Below are positions 1 through 12,504 of a DNA stretch of 64,000 nucleotides, piece by piece. Numbering within the stretch: the first letter of the stretch is position 1; each line of letters opens with the position of its first letter. The notes beneath the pieces are model-generated. The model had not been told where the DNA came from. It searched no databases and was given only the letters and a program-made list of their open reading frames with translations. A program made the translations under genes and the position numbers. The stretch comes from Archegozetes longisetosus (Eukaryota > Arthropoda > Arachnida > Sarcoptiformes > Trhypochthoniidae). The DNA lies in contig JAEMBT020000005.1 of the NCBI GenBank assembly GCA_018873245.2, positions 10,304,001-10,368,000 of the forward strand, in the 5' to 3' direction.

Positions 1-1560
1 GCGGTTTTAAATATGTAGAGTAGAACCCAAAGCAAATAATATTGTTCTGCCTCTCATTCGTCACTTGGTTTTGATTTAGAGCTGTACTTGTGTTACAGCA
101 GATATTCTGTCATTATAGCGAACAATCATTTGTAAAAATATATTTTTATCATAACTTAATTAAATTGTGAAATCATATGCAGATTGTTATTAGGAAATCA
201 ACCTATCGTCGGTTGATCAGGATATCAAGTACAATACCTTGGTTGAAACCTTGGGCCTAGTTTATTTTTGAGATTAAATCACTAGTTAGAAAAAGATTGA
301 ATAGAGAAATGCTGACCAAATATATTCGTTTGAATTACATCTAATGGTATTTATTCACGAAAATCGAGTGTCTCAATTAGGGTTCTTGTAGAGAATGTCA
401 TTTCTCAAAGTTTCAAAAACTTAATTTGTAATTAGTGGAAAAGTTAGTTTATTATGCATTCTAAGTCTGGAATTAAGTACTAAAGTGTTTAAACATTAGA
501 AATAGATATTCCAAAATGTCCTTACTTTTGCAATTCCTAAAGATTTTATTAGGAAAATAAATGAAATATATAATTCAGATAAAGGTGGACTAATTGAACA
601 TTTTACTCTTATGCCAATTTATATAGCTATACTCATAAAGATTTCCCAATTCTCAATCGTTTTATTCATAAAGGATACAAAATTTCAAGACTCTCGTAAC
701 GGCGACTAATTCCACTACAAGTCTATCGAATTTACAAATAAATCTGATTATGGTTGAGTTAAAGTTTTAAAAGTATTTTCCATTTTCCTTCTATGAAATA
801 ATACTTTCTCATCTAAATCCAAGTGATCAAACTTTTAATTAACATTTCAAATATGTCTTAATTCTTCGAACATTACTTTTTATTCGATTACATTTATTTA
901 TTGGTCATTTTAAATATTAATATTCAGATATATTCTTGGTTATAAAAAATGTTACACTATTTCAGTAGAATTTAACATTTATTCGTTATAGAATTATTCA
1001 AGTATAATGATTATATTAGATAATATTTTAGGATAATTTTTCAATTATTTTTATGTCATTTATCAAAATAACATTTCAAAGTGAATTATTAATATTATGT
1101 TTTCGAGTATTCAAAACTTTGAATACTTTTGAATCTATTTAGGAGTCTTTTGCTACATAAAAGACTGAAATAAGGGTAAATATTAAAACTTTTCAACAAA
1201 GAAATTCTGTTTGAATTCATTATCATATAAAGTATGCATTGTCTGAACAAGAATAATCAGAAAATTTCAAAATTTGTTATTTAGTACTATAGACTAATTT
1301 TGTCAATCATTTTGAATTAATTTGAATCTATTTTCTCGAAAACATTAAGATTATGAAGAAATTTAATAAAATTACTCTAAATACATGAAAAATTAAAGCA
1401 TAGAGTATGCAGGACGTTCAATAAACTTAGGAATAAAATATTGATTATTGTAATTGCTTCGCTATTTATTTAGAATGATTAATATTTCTGTTTATTACAA
1501 TGACATAAGTGTCGAAAGACAAAATAATTCGAATCCATGGAAACTTGTATCAAATACAGA
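1..1560. other. AT-rich non-coding stretch
   Basis: I see no open frame, RNA gene or clear inverted repeat here. The sequence is very AT-rich with frequent stops in all frames. A polypyrimidine-AG (tattttcag) near 1586 just inside the next gene could be the acceptor of a 5' UTR intron, so part of this stretch may be its promoter or leader. Confidence 0.5.
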
Positions 1561-1636
1561 GAACACTAAATATTAAACATTGATATTTTCAGAGATACAC
1601 CTATATCAAAATAGAACTTATATCAAAATTAAGAAT

Positions 1637-2962
1637 ATGTCTCATTTAAATCCAAACACATGTAATATTCTTAAGGCAATTATTTGGTTTTATAGAGTGA
1701 TTGGCATTACTTTTGGTGGAATTGTCGTCAAGAAAAATAGTCTTGAAACCAGTAAATTGCTCAAAAACTACGGCACTGTAATTGCGATTTTATATGCTAT
1801 AAGCGGAGTATTTTCAGAATATTTGGCTATAAATTCACCAGAACTTATTGCTATTAAGGGAGCAGGCCTTACACTTGTTTATTATTTGATTTTATTCACG
1901 TTATTTCTTAATACCTGCCAAATACTAGTAAATGATTGGTTTCTTCAGAAGAATGGATTCAAGATCATTGCGATGATAAGTCAACATGGATTAGGTCTGA
2001 AATAAATCAATTATAGCAAAGAAGTAATGAAAATGTTTTTAGGAATGAAATGTAGATGTGTCTTGAGCTTTGTTTGGTTTGCACCAATATGCTCCAATAT
2101 ATTGATTTTGGTTTACGATATACACTCTGCTCATAATTTTTCTGCTGTTGGTTTCGCTTTCAACATATTGACCAAACTCTTCATGTTTCCTGCATTGGAT
2201 GCACTCTTTGTTACCATTTGGTGTCTGTCATCATCTATTAATGGATACTATGAATCTTTAAGACAGAAACTGAGAAGTGAGAGGACACCGCTTGTTATTT
2301 CTACTGTTAGAAAATCGATTATCGAAACTCGAAAATTTATAACAACATTGGATCAGTCAATGACTATGGTATAACTTAAGACTTCAACTCATTCTGAAAA
2401 AATCACATATTCAAAACAATATATTCTAAAGCTCTATATTTTCCTTATGTTAAACTTGTCTAAAATCAATTTCGAACTATTTTAGCCTCAGATCGTAACA
2501 ACGACATCTACAATGATAACAGTTATGGTTCAGGTCTACATAGTAACTATTTCTGATAAATATCCAGTAATTAAAGTTTTCAAAAACTTATTTTTATTCA
2601 ATTCTATCGCATCCTCTTTCAAATTGATCTCTAACTGTTTGATCAATGGTATGGTTCACGATGAAGCAGACAGACTATTGTCAGAATTGGATGACATAAC
2701 TATATTGAATACTGATTTAGATGACGCAGTTTTCAAAGAAGCCATGATTTACATGTCGATTAGCAGAGATTTACGCAATGGATTCACAATTGGAGGTTTT
2801 CTACCATTGAGAAGGACTACTCTTTTATCTGTAAATATTTCTTTTACAATGTAAATAATCAATATTTGAACATTTAGATATATTTTTCTATCTTCTATTT
2901 TCTAGATTTTCAGTTTTATTCTGACATATTCTATCATCTTAATACAAACTGGTGCAATGTAA
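1637..2962 (+). pseudogene. Gustatory-receptor-family gene with one premature stop
   Basis: This is a seven-TM chemoreceptor of the insect/mite gustatory receptor family (7tm_7). Seen: three exons, about 1637-2368, 2486-2830 and 2906-2962, with GT-AG introns in phase 0, giving 378 codons, the usual Gr length. It aligns along its whole length with the intact gene at 7045-8355. Shared blocks are YRVIGITFGG near the N-terminus, NCLINGMVHDEAD and GFTIGGFLPLRRTTL in the second half, and a last exon with the Gr signature TYSIILIQTG (TYxxxxxQ). The first ATG in frame is at 1580, but 1637 matches the sister gene better. A single in-frame TAA at 2003-2005 interrupts exon 1 and the same frame continues straight after it. 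It is therefore a young pseudogene, a polymorphic allele or a sequencing error. The intron after DQSMTM is absent from the sister gene. Confidence 0.82.
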
Positions 2963-3080
2963 CTGTGGTCTGTCGGTTAATCATTAGATTCGGTATCACT
3001 AAACAAATTCTGTATTCAAAACATTTTCAACAGTATCCACGAGAGTAATTTGACTACATTTTATAGTTTTGCGAACACTA

Positions 3081-3181
3081 CAGTGGACACTTGATATTTT
3101 GAAACCACCTATTTTGAAATACTCGGTATTTTGAACGTAATTTTTTGGCAGAAGCGGGTTCAAAATAATGAGGTTCTACTG
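3081..3181. mobile_element. Short pogo/Tigger-like MITE
   Basis: This is a 101-base element with pogo-type ends. It begins CAGTGGACACTTGATATTTT and ends AATAATGAGGTTCTACTG, and the terminal CAGT...ACTG is typical of pogo-like DNA transposons. TA lies at 3079-3080 on the left, but the right flank is CA, so the duplication is imperfect. A longer relative lies at 16994-17375 and shares both the 'gatattttgaaacc' block and the 'ggcagaagcgggtt' block. It has no coding capacity. Confidence 0.6.
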
Positions 3182-4462
3182 CATTCATTTTTATATCGTC
3201 AGATGAGTGCTATGAAGTCCTATCTCTAGCTAAAATAACATAAGACTTTTGACGTTCACCTGATAATATACTGCAATAAATGTTTGATGCATATTATAAT
3301 GATCAACTTTGTTTCAAATAAATGTTATGAAAATAAGAATATATTATACTACTACATGGCTTGATCTATTTCGAAGTTACTTTAATTAGGTTGAGTTATA
3401 TATAGTCACTTAATGAAATTGCCTTAAAACAACTCGGATCTTTTAAATATTTAGAAACAGCGTATTTATGGAATTTAGCTGCAAATAAAGCCTATAATAT
3501 AGTTGGATGCTTGTAAAATATGAGTGCATTGTTCAACTGTATACTAATGGATAATTTATTTTGTTGGAGTAAACAGATATCGTGGAAATCTCCAGAATTT
3601 ACTGACTACTCCAGAAGTAGTGATTGGTCCTCCCTATGGAACTTCAGAAGTCCCGTAATCGTCCTAATTTTTTCATTCTGAGTACTCGATTAAAATAAAA
3701 TTTAGATTATTTTATATTATAGGCGGGAGGCTGAAGAAAATTAGTTAATCATTTGCAAATGTATTTTGCATTATATACGGTAGATAAATCATATACTTAT
3801 CATTTTTTGTCATAGAAACTACAAAATCAATAGTAATTCATTTTACTAGTCAAGTTTATTTAGATTAACATTTAGATTATATTAACGTGACAAATATTGA
3901 TCATAACTAAAGTCGCGAAATATATGTATTTATTTACAAGTTATGTGTGAGGTATGCGAGTATTCTGTTCTCTTCCTGAATACTGTGATTATAAACCATA
4001 TTTTGTGGACTGACTCAATAATAACGTCAATCATTGACTGTTTGTGTGCTAAAACGTCGATAGGCTGTAAAAGCACTGGCATAATTGGGGGCGACAAACT
4101 TTTAACATCCAGCGTATAATATATGGATGAATACATATCTTTCACTGCTTTAATCACAACCTAAGTAATAATAAACTTTCAAACATGACATAATTTGCTC
4201 AGACATCATGTTTGCTCGAAAGTAATTTTCTTTCTTAACATTAAAGTAAAATAAAAGTGAGCAAAAAGCTAAATATTTCTCTCGAATGAATAATATGTTG
4301 GATTTATAAAGTTTCAAACATTGTTGCTGCCTTCTAAATATTTTCTTAGAAAGCTATTTCAAAAACTCTCAAAAGTTAAATATTTTGTTCAAATAATGGC
4401 GTTCCTACGCTGTAAATGTCCAATAATAATAAAAATCTATTTGTGGTATTATCGCTTATTGT

Positions 4463-4481
4463 AGACCACCGAAGGTGGTCT
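4463..4481. repeat. Small perfect hairpin before an ATG
   Basis: The arms AGACCACC and GGTGGTCT pair perfectly around a GAA loop, five bases before the ATG at 4486. It could be a chance palindrome or a leader structure. Nothing shows a function. Confidence 0.3.
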
Positions 4482-4485
4482 AACC

Positions 4486-4695
4486 ATGGATTCAAGCGAT
4501 CAGTTAACTACAAGTAAATACCTTGAATATTGTAGATATATATGCGGATCCATAATCATAACAGCAGATATATTGGCTGTGCATCTACTATTTCAGTCAC
4601 AAGTCATGAAATCTTTACAAAAATTCAGATCTAACTTCAACTTATTATTTGACGATTATCTTACAAGTGGCACAAAATCTGCGAATCGTCATTAA
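4486..4695 (+). pseudogene. Possible N-terminal exon of the third Gr gene
   Basis: This is a 69-codon open frame starting MDSSDQLTTSKYLEYCRYIC, followed by a hydrophobic run (GSIIITADILAVHLLF). Its position, 0.4-0.6 kb upstream of clear Gr sequence at 5095-6286, and its hydrophobic character fit a Gr N-terminus. The similarity to the two sister genes is weak. I give it only as a likely part of the decayed gene next to it. Confidence 0.3.
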
Positions 4696-5094
4696 TTTGT
4701 GGCTTTTACATTTTAACGGTATCGATTTTTTTCAGATCTTATACCACTACAAAGCCAAGAGAGGAAACAGGTTATACTTATTGTTAACGATATGAATTTG
4801 TCATATATTAGTGCCTATCGTTATAGTAGGCTATAAATTATATGCTATGCGAAATTTTTTATCTATATCGATGATACTCTTTTTTTGATGCAAAATTTTT
4901 GCACCTTTGTTGCCTCTTTGTCTGTTTCATTTTTTATGTGGAATAACTCTGTATTTCCTTTCGAGAATTTTGTTAATATGAGAAACGCTTTGAACAGACA
5001 AATTGATTGTAATTCAGATAATTTGCATTGAGCTTATTATTCATCTAGAAGTCATTTCTATTATCAATAGTTTCAAGCTCAATATTGTAGAGTA

Positions 5095-6286
5095 TTGAGT
5101 ATTCATAACAAAGTTTTTATGAAATACTTTAATTACTGTGAACTTTATTTGATTGAGCTTATTTATATTTATTTATATATTTATAGCACAAGTATTTCAA
5201 AAATTTATAAGAAAATTTCAATAAAATTCAACAGAGTGTCATTAATTAAGAGTTTATTCATCGAAATAAGGGATAAAATAAGGGATAAAATAGTAGCTTT
5301 GGATATGTCACTATCATATGTAACAATAATCGATATATCAGTCTCGATTTGTACTATAATGCTGTAGATTCATGCATTGGCGCAAAACAGCGTTATACTA
5401 AGAGATTATTGTACAGTTTTTGCTTTCGAAACTTGTGCTGAAATTTTAAAATTAATTATCAATTGTTTCACGAATGGTATGCTTATGATGAAACTGAAAG
5501 AATATATGCTGTTTTGGATAAAATAAATTCTTCTGATTTTAATGATTATGAGTATAAGGAATCGATTCTTTTTAAGACAATTTCTCGAGAGACAAAATTT
5601 GGCTTTACTGTTGGAGATTTCGCACCCTCAAGTAGTGTTCCCAGGCCATTTTTTCGCTAAACTTGAGAACTTACAAAAAATGCCAATTTTCGCCCTGAGC
5701 TCGTCTTGAGATTAGTAAATTAAATAAATAATAATGTAACATATTTTAACTAATAATCTGTTTATTAATTAAATGCTTTACAAAACAAAATTCTATTATT
5801 TAGAAAATCTATATTTTTGCTGTGATTTGGCTGCAGTAATACAACTTTTGTTATCCTTTTGTTATCAAATCATAGCTTTTTATGCAAAACATTTCCACAA
5901 AACTATTTTAATAATTAGATTCTGTGTATAAACATATTCTATGCACTAACACATTATTGTTAGTATTGATTGCTTATGATAAGTGACATTAGTTTACAGT
6001 TTAGTGCATAATATGCATTGAGTTTTTTGCCAAAACTTTTGACTTGAGATTCTATTCTCAAGTTACATGACCCAACTTGAGGCCTGAGATAGACCTCAAT
6101 AACTTGAGAATCAAGCTGAAAACTTGAGACCTGGGAACACTACCCTCGAGAACGACAGCTTTGTTTACGGTAATGAGCAGATGCTCAGGATTTTAGAAAA
6201 TTTCATTTCTTTTTCACTCCTCTATTCAATAGATTTTCAGCTTTATGTTGAACTACACTGTAATTCTTGTTCAAACCGTTAAGTGA
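5095..6286 (+). pseudogene. Third gustatory receptor gene, decayed and split by a MITE
   Basis: Gr family C-terminal half. Seen: 5095-5367 matches the sister region with RVSLIKSLFIEIRDK and VALDMSLSYVTII. After that come INCFTNG-AYDETERIYAVL and KTISRETKFGFTVGDFAP, matching NCLINGMVHDEAD and GFTIGGFLPL in the sisters. The exon is then broken by a 510-base hAT-type MITE (5633-6142). It resumes as RTTALF up to a donor at 6169/6170. A last exon at 6233-6286 reads IFSFMLNYTVILVQTVK, the Gr TYxxxxxQ end with Y kept. Lesions in the host gene: an in-frame TAG at 5365-5367, a one-base frameshift near 5480, and the MITE. Clearly non-functional. The 5' exon is uncertain. Confidence 0.75.
5633..6142. 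mobile_element. hAT-type MITE inside a Gr exon
   Basis: This is a 510-base non-autonomous element with terminal inverted repeats TAGTGTTCCCAGG / CCTGGGAACACTA, a typical hAT end. It is flanked by 8-base duplications CCCTCAAG (5625-5632) and CCCTCGAG (6143-6150) that differ at one base. Removing the element and one duplication restores the Gr reading GDFAPSRTTALF. The subterminal regions repeat 'acttgag' many times in both orientations, as hAT transposase binding sites often do. No open frame. Confidence 0.88.
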
Positions 6287-7044
6287 TAGCAACTTAAACT
6301 AAAATTGAAATACATTTTACTTTTCAAAAATGTTTATAATTTATTTTAATATAGATATTGTGGCATACAATCAATATGATGTGATATCAATTCTAAGTTT
6401 TTACTCAAAGTATTATTATCAAAATCGTATTTCATATCATAAGCGTGTATTCAATATATGTTTGTAATACTTTTAGATTGAATCTCATTAGATCATAGTT
6501 TGATCGAAGAATATAGCTATAATTTGAATTCAAACAAAAAATAGTATAAATTTTAATATTTTTGCTTTTACAGAATTTGATGCAAAAGCAAGAGTGCTAT
6601 TTTCTTATTAGTATTCTGGAAATACCCTAAAATTGCATGATATAAACACTAAAAACTTTGAGCAAAAAATGAAGTTTCTTTGACAAAACTTTTGATACTT
6701 CGCTTTTAGTGACATTGTATAAGCCTTATATTCATCATAAAGCAACTATTATGGAAATATTAAGGTAACTTATCATTCGCTCAGTCATTTATTTGGCATA
6801 ATTTTGAGTTTAACTTAATTTAAGGCCAGTATAAGTATTATTGGGTCATCATTTATAAAATAAAGTATTTAATAACATACTAATTCGAAGGCTTAACAAT
6901 AGATACGAATAGAAATTATTGATGCTTTGTTATTTAAGTTGAAAATTCAATGTCATAGAAATATGAATTAAAAGAATATTCTTCTGAGAATACAAAACAA
7001 GTTGAGTCAGGGATAACAATCATTTTACTTTGAATTCATTCGTC

Positions 7045-8355
7045 ATGAGTTTAGTTTCTGAAGTTCCTAAATCTTCAACTCCTAAGACAGAAAATCTATC
7101 GAAAATACCTTTTATTATCTGGTATTTCAGATTTCTAGGTATCACATTTGGTGGTCTATCAGTAGCGAGTGATGGACAAATAAGGACAAACAAACTTTTC
7201 AAAATCTTTGGCTATATTTATGCTTCAATTTTGACTACTTTGACAATCATTGGCATCTGTTTGACCGATAAAGGGCAAGGTTTTAATGATGTTCATAAGA
7301 ACGGTTTGATTTTTGTCAATTATATATTCCTAATAACTATTTGTTTCTATTTGATTGTTGTTTTGAGTAATTTGTGGTTTCTCCAACTCAAAGGAATGAA
7401 ATTGTTGTTAGTTATAAGAAAATATAAATCTTTTAACAACAAACACAGTAAATTGATTCATATTGTTTGGCTGATTCACATATCATTAATCATCTCGCCA
7501 TTCATTTTTGAAGAAATATATATAAAACAAAATGTAATCGATAAGACATTTAACCTTTTTCTCAAGTTCTTCTTATATCCTATACTATGGGCGACATCAC
7601 TGGTAACTTGGCTCATATCCATTCTGGTTAAGGAATATTTGGTATAGAATTATATACTATTTTTTGATAAGTCTTTGGTTCAGACGAAAGTTAATTAAGT
7701 GCTGAAGAGTTAGATTTCTTTAAATAATATATTAAGAAAATGAGTTTTTTATTAGGAAAGTCTTCGAAAAACTCTTGACAATCAAAACCGTTCACCAGAA
7801 TTGATAGCATCGGTTCGGATTTCACTGATAGATACGCGAAACACAATCAACTCCTTAGACAGAAGCTTAAGTCCGATCATGTTAATGAACATCGTATTCG
7901 AAATGTTCTCAGTAATGACACTGATTTATATCTTAATAACTTCTGGTAGATACGAAGTTATACAGAGATTTGCGGCATCATTATTGTTTAGCGTTGTTTC
8001 AATTAACATCAGGTTAATTTTCAATTGTCTGATCAATGGTATGGTTCACGACGAAGCAGACAAACTACTGTCATGTTTGGACGATATCTCTATATCGAAG
8101 TCACCCAAAGAATTGTCGACTTTCAAAGAAGTAGTACTTTTCAAGACTATGAGTAGAGACTTGAAGTATGGATTCACAATTGCAGGATTCATGCCTCTGA
8201 GAAAGACTACTTTAACTTCGGTGAGAAACTCATTTTTAATTGTTAAATATTTTTATTCTTGAACTATTTTTATACTAAGTGAATTTTTACAGATATTCAG
8301 CTTCATATTAACCTATAGTATAATATTGATGCAAACCGGGCCTCAGTTTAATTGA
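7045..8355 (+). CDS. Gustatory receptor family chemoreceptor, intact
   Basis: This is a seven-TM plasma-membrane chemoreceptor of the Gr family (7tm_7), expected to act in taste or contact chemosensation. Seen: three exons, 7045-7641, 7756-8220 and 8293-8355. All introns are phase 0 GT-AG and none of the joined frame is broken: 375 codons, 374 residues, normal for Gr. The N-terminal block is WYFRFLGITFGGLS. Several hydrophobic TM segments follow, then FNCLINGMVHDEADKLLSCL. The last exon reads IFSFILTYSIILMQTG, carrying the TYxxxxxQ signature at the end of TM7. An earlier in-frame non-ATG extension exists, but ATG 7045 (MSLVSEVPKSS) is the natural start. The first intron, after KEYL, is not present in the sister gene at 1637-2962, which instead has an intron 25 residues or so later. 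The ligand cannot be told from sequence. Confidence 0.85.
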
Positions 8356-8702
8356 AGTAAATGGAATTTGTTTTAAATTATGAATTTTATTTATTAAAGA
8401 AATAGTCATAAGGAGAAATAACTGTATTTCTCCGAGAATATACCAGATAATTCTATTAAACACAGCTTTAGGTAATATCTCTTGATGATATTGTTTAATA
8501 TAATGTTTATTATAAAATTTATCTATCTCAGTGAATATATTTAAACTTCTCTATTATTGTTTAAATCATTAATTTTAATTTGAATGTTTAAAGTAAAGCA
8601 CAATTAGATAACATAATAAAAGATAAACAATCATAAGTAAATTTCTAGTATTGCATGATTTATTAGTCTGAGGGTGGAACGACAAAATGCAAATTACAGA
8701 TA

Positions 8703-8927
8703 TTGTTAACAATTTTACTCGTGTTTTGTTATTCTCTAGTTAAAATACTAGTGTCAAAGAAACAAAATAAATTAATGGAAAATTGTTCAATAGCTACTTC
8801 AAAAGTTTTAATCCCTATAAAGTCAATACTTGAAATCTTTCCACAAGTTACTCAAAATAAGACAAATCCAAAAACTTGTGAAAACCCATTACCTGACCAA
8901 ACCACAATTGACATAAAAAAATGTTAA
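8703..8927 (+). other. Small open frame, doubtful exon
   Basis: This is a 74-codon frame without an ATG at its head, following an acceptor-like 'aaattacag'. It starts with a hydrophobic run (LLTILLVFCYSLVKILV) and then a polar tail with three Cys. It could be a last exon of a membrane protein or chance. No family recognised. Confidence 0.2.
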
Positions 8928-9419
8928 TTGAACCGTTTTTAATAAATGGAAAATAATCTTAAACTCTATTCCTTTACACAGGTTTCTGTGTATCAAACTT
9001 GAAGCATTTACTTTATGATGTACAGAAAAGACACTTGATTCGTTGCGTTTGAACTATTAGTGAGAAAATAGATAAATAGTCTACTATTTATTTTATTAAA
9101 ATTACATAAACTTAAGAATAAAAATAAAAAAATTGATTACGAGTCACTTAAAGTTTCGTCTTTATATATATCAAAACATTGGCTTCTTTAACAAATTGCA
9201 ATCTTCCGGGCATCAAATTTATACAATTTTTTACATAAAAGAGTAATACTAAATTACCCTCTACATCGTCAGTTGGCTGTTCTTTTTTCCAATAAATATT
9301 TCCTGCGAATTCTATATTTATTTTACATATAATATAATTTTGTTAAAAAATACACTAATTTTGTATTATGTTTTGTGTAATTTAAATACTAATTATAGAC
9401 ATAATGCATTTCTCAATAT

Positions 9420-10205
9420 GTTGAAATTACTAAACTGGAAAATTTATTTAATAAAATGACTAAAAGATCTTAAATTTTAAAATACTTTTGCATTTAATTT
9501 GGGAAAAAGCTCTATATTAGAGCATGATATTTTCGAGAAATGAGCTTCTCGAGTCTCGAAAAAATTTTGGTCACTAATTATTTACTTGCACTTACAAGTT
9601 AGATTTTGTTAGGTAAACTTAAAATTAAATTAAAAGCTTTTAATTATTGAACGGTTATCTCAAGTTAATGCATTGTATTGAATCTAACAAAAATATTTTG
9701 ATTTAAAATGACCCTTTCACGAATCAATTTTTTTGATAAAGCACATTTTTAGCATTTAAAACCTTTAAACTTAAAATTATTCATTAAGTATTCATTGAAT
9801 AACCTAGTTATACAATACTTTTCTTCGATCAATATTAAAACATAAAATCTTTTGAAAATTAAGGGTTAATTATTGGGATTAAATCAATAAAAATAATTTT
9901 CGAGACTCGATCGAGTCTCGAAACTCGAGAAGTCATGCCATACTCTACTCTATATTAAAATAGACATTTAATAAATTAAGACTTTTTCAACTTAAAAAAT
10001 TACTTTATTAAATAAAGTTTACATAAAAGATTAATGATATTTTTCAAAAGATAGAGACAGATTGAAGAAATAATATACTAATGCAAATATTAAGTTTCAC
10101 GACAAATATACATAAGTTTATGGAGTAGAACACAATACAAAATTAATCATCTAAACGAAAGCCATTATTCAGTTGTTATACAAAATTGCATACATGTAAG
10201 TTTGC
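9420..10205. repeat. Dispersed repeat, copy 1 (interrupted by a MITE)
   Basis: The sequence at 9420-9517 plus 9948-10205 matches 27355-27670 at many positions. Shared strings include 'acacaatacaaaattaatcat' / 'cactatacaaaattaatcat' and 'tgcatacatgtaa' / 'tgtatacatgtaa', in the same order and orientation. The copy at 27.4 kb lacks the 430-base insert present here. Both are non-coding. The second copy ends about 250 bases upstream of the DEG/ENaC frame. It may be an old transposon or a segmental duplicate. Confidence 0.6.
9518..9947. mobile_element. hAT-type MITE, 430 bases
   Basis: The terminal inverted repeats TAGAGCATGATAT and (reverse) TAGAGTATGGCATGA are followed by further inverted 'ctcgagtctcgaaa' blocks. 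It is flanked by perfect 8-base duplications CTCTATAT at 9510-9517 and 9948-9955, the hAT hallmark. The homologous repeat at 27.42 kb has no insert at the equivalent place. No coding capacity. Confidence 0.85.
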
Positions 10206-11122
10206 GATTTCATAATACATAATATGCTTAATTATGCGTATAATTACATAATACATATAAATATTATGCTTAATTATGTTCGTATATTTCAGTCATTTTC
10301 AAAATTCTAGAAGCTAATTTTTGAACATTCTATATCCCTAAACGTCAAGCAATCTTGATCAAGATTTTGATGAATAAACTAGAATTTGCTGAAAAATTTT
10401 TTACAAAGTGTGGTAGCACAATCGTTAACCGTCTACAGAATAGATGAAAAAATCTATAGAGAAAAATTCAGCTATTGAATTCAAATTAAGGTGAATGCAA
10501 TCAAAACTACTTAAAAAATAATTGAATATTCGTTTTTTGTTTAGCTCAAATATCTCTATTTCCACAATTATGGCTCATCAAGGTTGAAAATTTTAACCCT
10601 ATAACAGTATTTCATCGATCAAAATGATCCAAAGGTCTATAAAAACTGTTATAATTATTTAATGCAATTTGCGATATTAATAAAACTGATAGTATTTTTA
10701 AATGAATATATTTAGATCGTATTAAGCAATAAATTAATTATTTACAAATTTTATATTTAAATTGAATCATTTTTAAATTTAGTTCTATTTGAGTTTAGGT
10801 CATAAAGGAGGATTCGGTGGCCCCATAGAAAATTCCCCTGAGACACCGATTTCTTTGAAATTTTTTATTCAAAAATAACACTAAAAAAGAATATATGTTT
10901 GTGCTTATCACTTTGAGATTGGACTTGCCTGAGCGCTGCAAAAATTCCGGAAGTTTAAATTTTCAAGTTTTTACTGTAAGAAAACCGTTAGAGATATTTT
11001 GAAAATTTTTTCACTAAAACTTAAAATTTGAATACAAGTTTATGAGGAAGAAGAGTCATCATAAATTTTTCATTATTAAGAAAGTTATAAAGATAATAAA
11101 ATTTCAAAATTTTATTTATACA

Positions 11123-11222
11123 TGTTACCCCGAAAGGGCTAGCTTGGGAATTCTTTCTAAAAAACAACTTTATCTAAAGAAGCTTTGGTTAAAAGGAAAA
11201 GCTAGCCCTTTTGGGGTAACAT
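11123..11222. repeat. Hairpin element with 24-base arms
   Basis: The left arm 'atgttaccccgaaagggc' + 'tagctt' and the right arm 'aagctagccc' + 'ttttggggtaacat' are near-perfect inverses around a 52-base loop. The arms are GC-rich against the AT-rich background. It looks like a tiny fold-back MITE. No target duplication is obvious. Confidence 0.6.
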
Positions 11223-11419
11223 ATTGAAAAAAATACAAAAACCAAAAATTCAATTTTTATTCATTTTCAAATTATTTTGAATATGTTTAAAATAATTAAT
11301 GTTAAAAAATTTAAACCTCATCATTTTATAATAATTATAAAATTTTTATTGAGTTTTGAAATCATATTTATTACATACTGCTTAAATAAACTTTAGTCAG
11401 GTTCTCAAATAATACATAT

Positions 11420-11944
11420 TAAAGGTGGGGTAGGAATAAGTGTTCTAATGGACCGATTTTGATCAAACTCAGTATACTTATACTGATATGTATACAATTA
11501 TATTTACATGTATACAATTGAGAATACATTACACCGGTTAGTTTTTTGTCAATATTATTTTTGCCCATAGAGTCCCCAAATGTTATTTTGTTGTTTTATG
11601 TAGGTGAGATGTTACTCTATGGGCAAAGATAGGGGAAAATTTCAAAATTTTCACTTTTTCATGAAATATATTTGTACGTATAGTACTGGTTTGAAATGTT
11701 CACATATTGTTTAGAATCAATTTTTACTCATATTTGCGTTGGTTTGGTGTTTCTATCTTGTCCCGTTTCTCTGAAACAGTTTTCCGTATTTTAGATTATA
11801 ACCACGGTAAATCTCGCGCGAGGCGCGGAATCGGGTCAAACCTTTGGTCAAGCTTAATAGTTGGACATGGACTATAACTATATTGAATTTGATCAAAATC
11901 ACTCGATCGGCAAGTTTTAAGTGCTTATTCCTACTCCTCCTTTA
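11420..11944. mobile_element. MITE with long imperfect inverted ends
   Basis: The outer ends TAAAGGTGGGGTAGGAATAA and (reverse) TAAAGGAGGAGTAGGAATAA run on as an imperfect inverted repeat to 'gattttgatcaaa' about 45 bases in. A second, inner inverted pair is 'tgcccatagagt' (about 11564) and 'actctatgggca' (about 11612). 525 bases, no open frame. The family is unclear. Confidence 0.65.
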
Positions 11945-12504
11945 TCTAAGGTTCATCAGTCAAGAGTGTCAACTTTGCAATGAAATATGCTGAGTTTGGA
12001 ACTTCTTTACATAAATATTTTTTTAAGCTTCCTTATTAATCTCTTCATTAATTAAAATTTTTTCATTTGCAAAAAATCATATTCTTTTTCATTTTTATTC
12101 AGCTAAAATTCGATTTTTCACATCTATTTTGTTAATATTTTTAAAAACGCACAAAAACAACAATAAATACGATGAATTTCAATTTTTTTGGATTATAAAT
12201 GAGTTCAATTGGTTTTTTCCCCATGTTTTAAAAAAATTATTTTTTCCATTTTTGAGGGGAAGGGCCAATGTTATAATGAAATCCTTCTTTGTATGTGAAA
12301 TTAGTTTTCACTGAAACCTTAAACTGATTATGTCAACGATGACAACACTAATAAAGTTCAAAACATGCTAACTGTTATGCACCCTAACCCTCACAATAAT
12401 ATACTTTTCCAAATCAATCGATGGGTCAAGAAGACCCTATTTTACTGAAATCATTAATGAAAATTGATTTGCTGTTTAAGGGTTAAACTTAGATCAAAAG
12501 TTAG

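Noticed and set aside
3930-4157. 75-codon - strand frame between two Gr genes
   Set aside because: No recognised motif, and the + strand of the same stretch is open too. Probably chance.
11042-11227. 61-codon frame
   Set aside because: It covers the hairpin at 11123-11222; the sequence is explained by the repeat.
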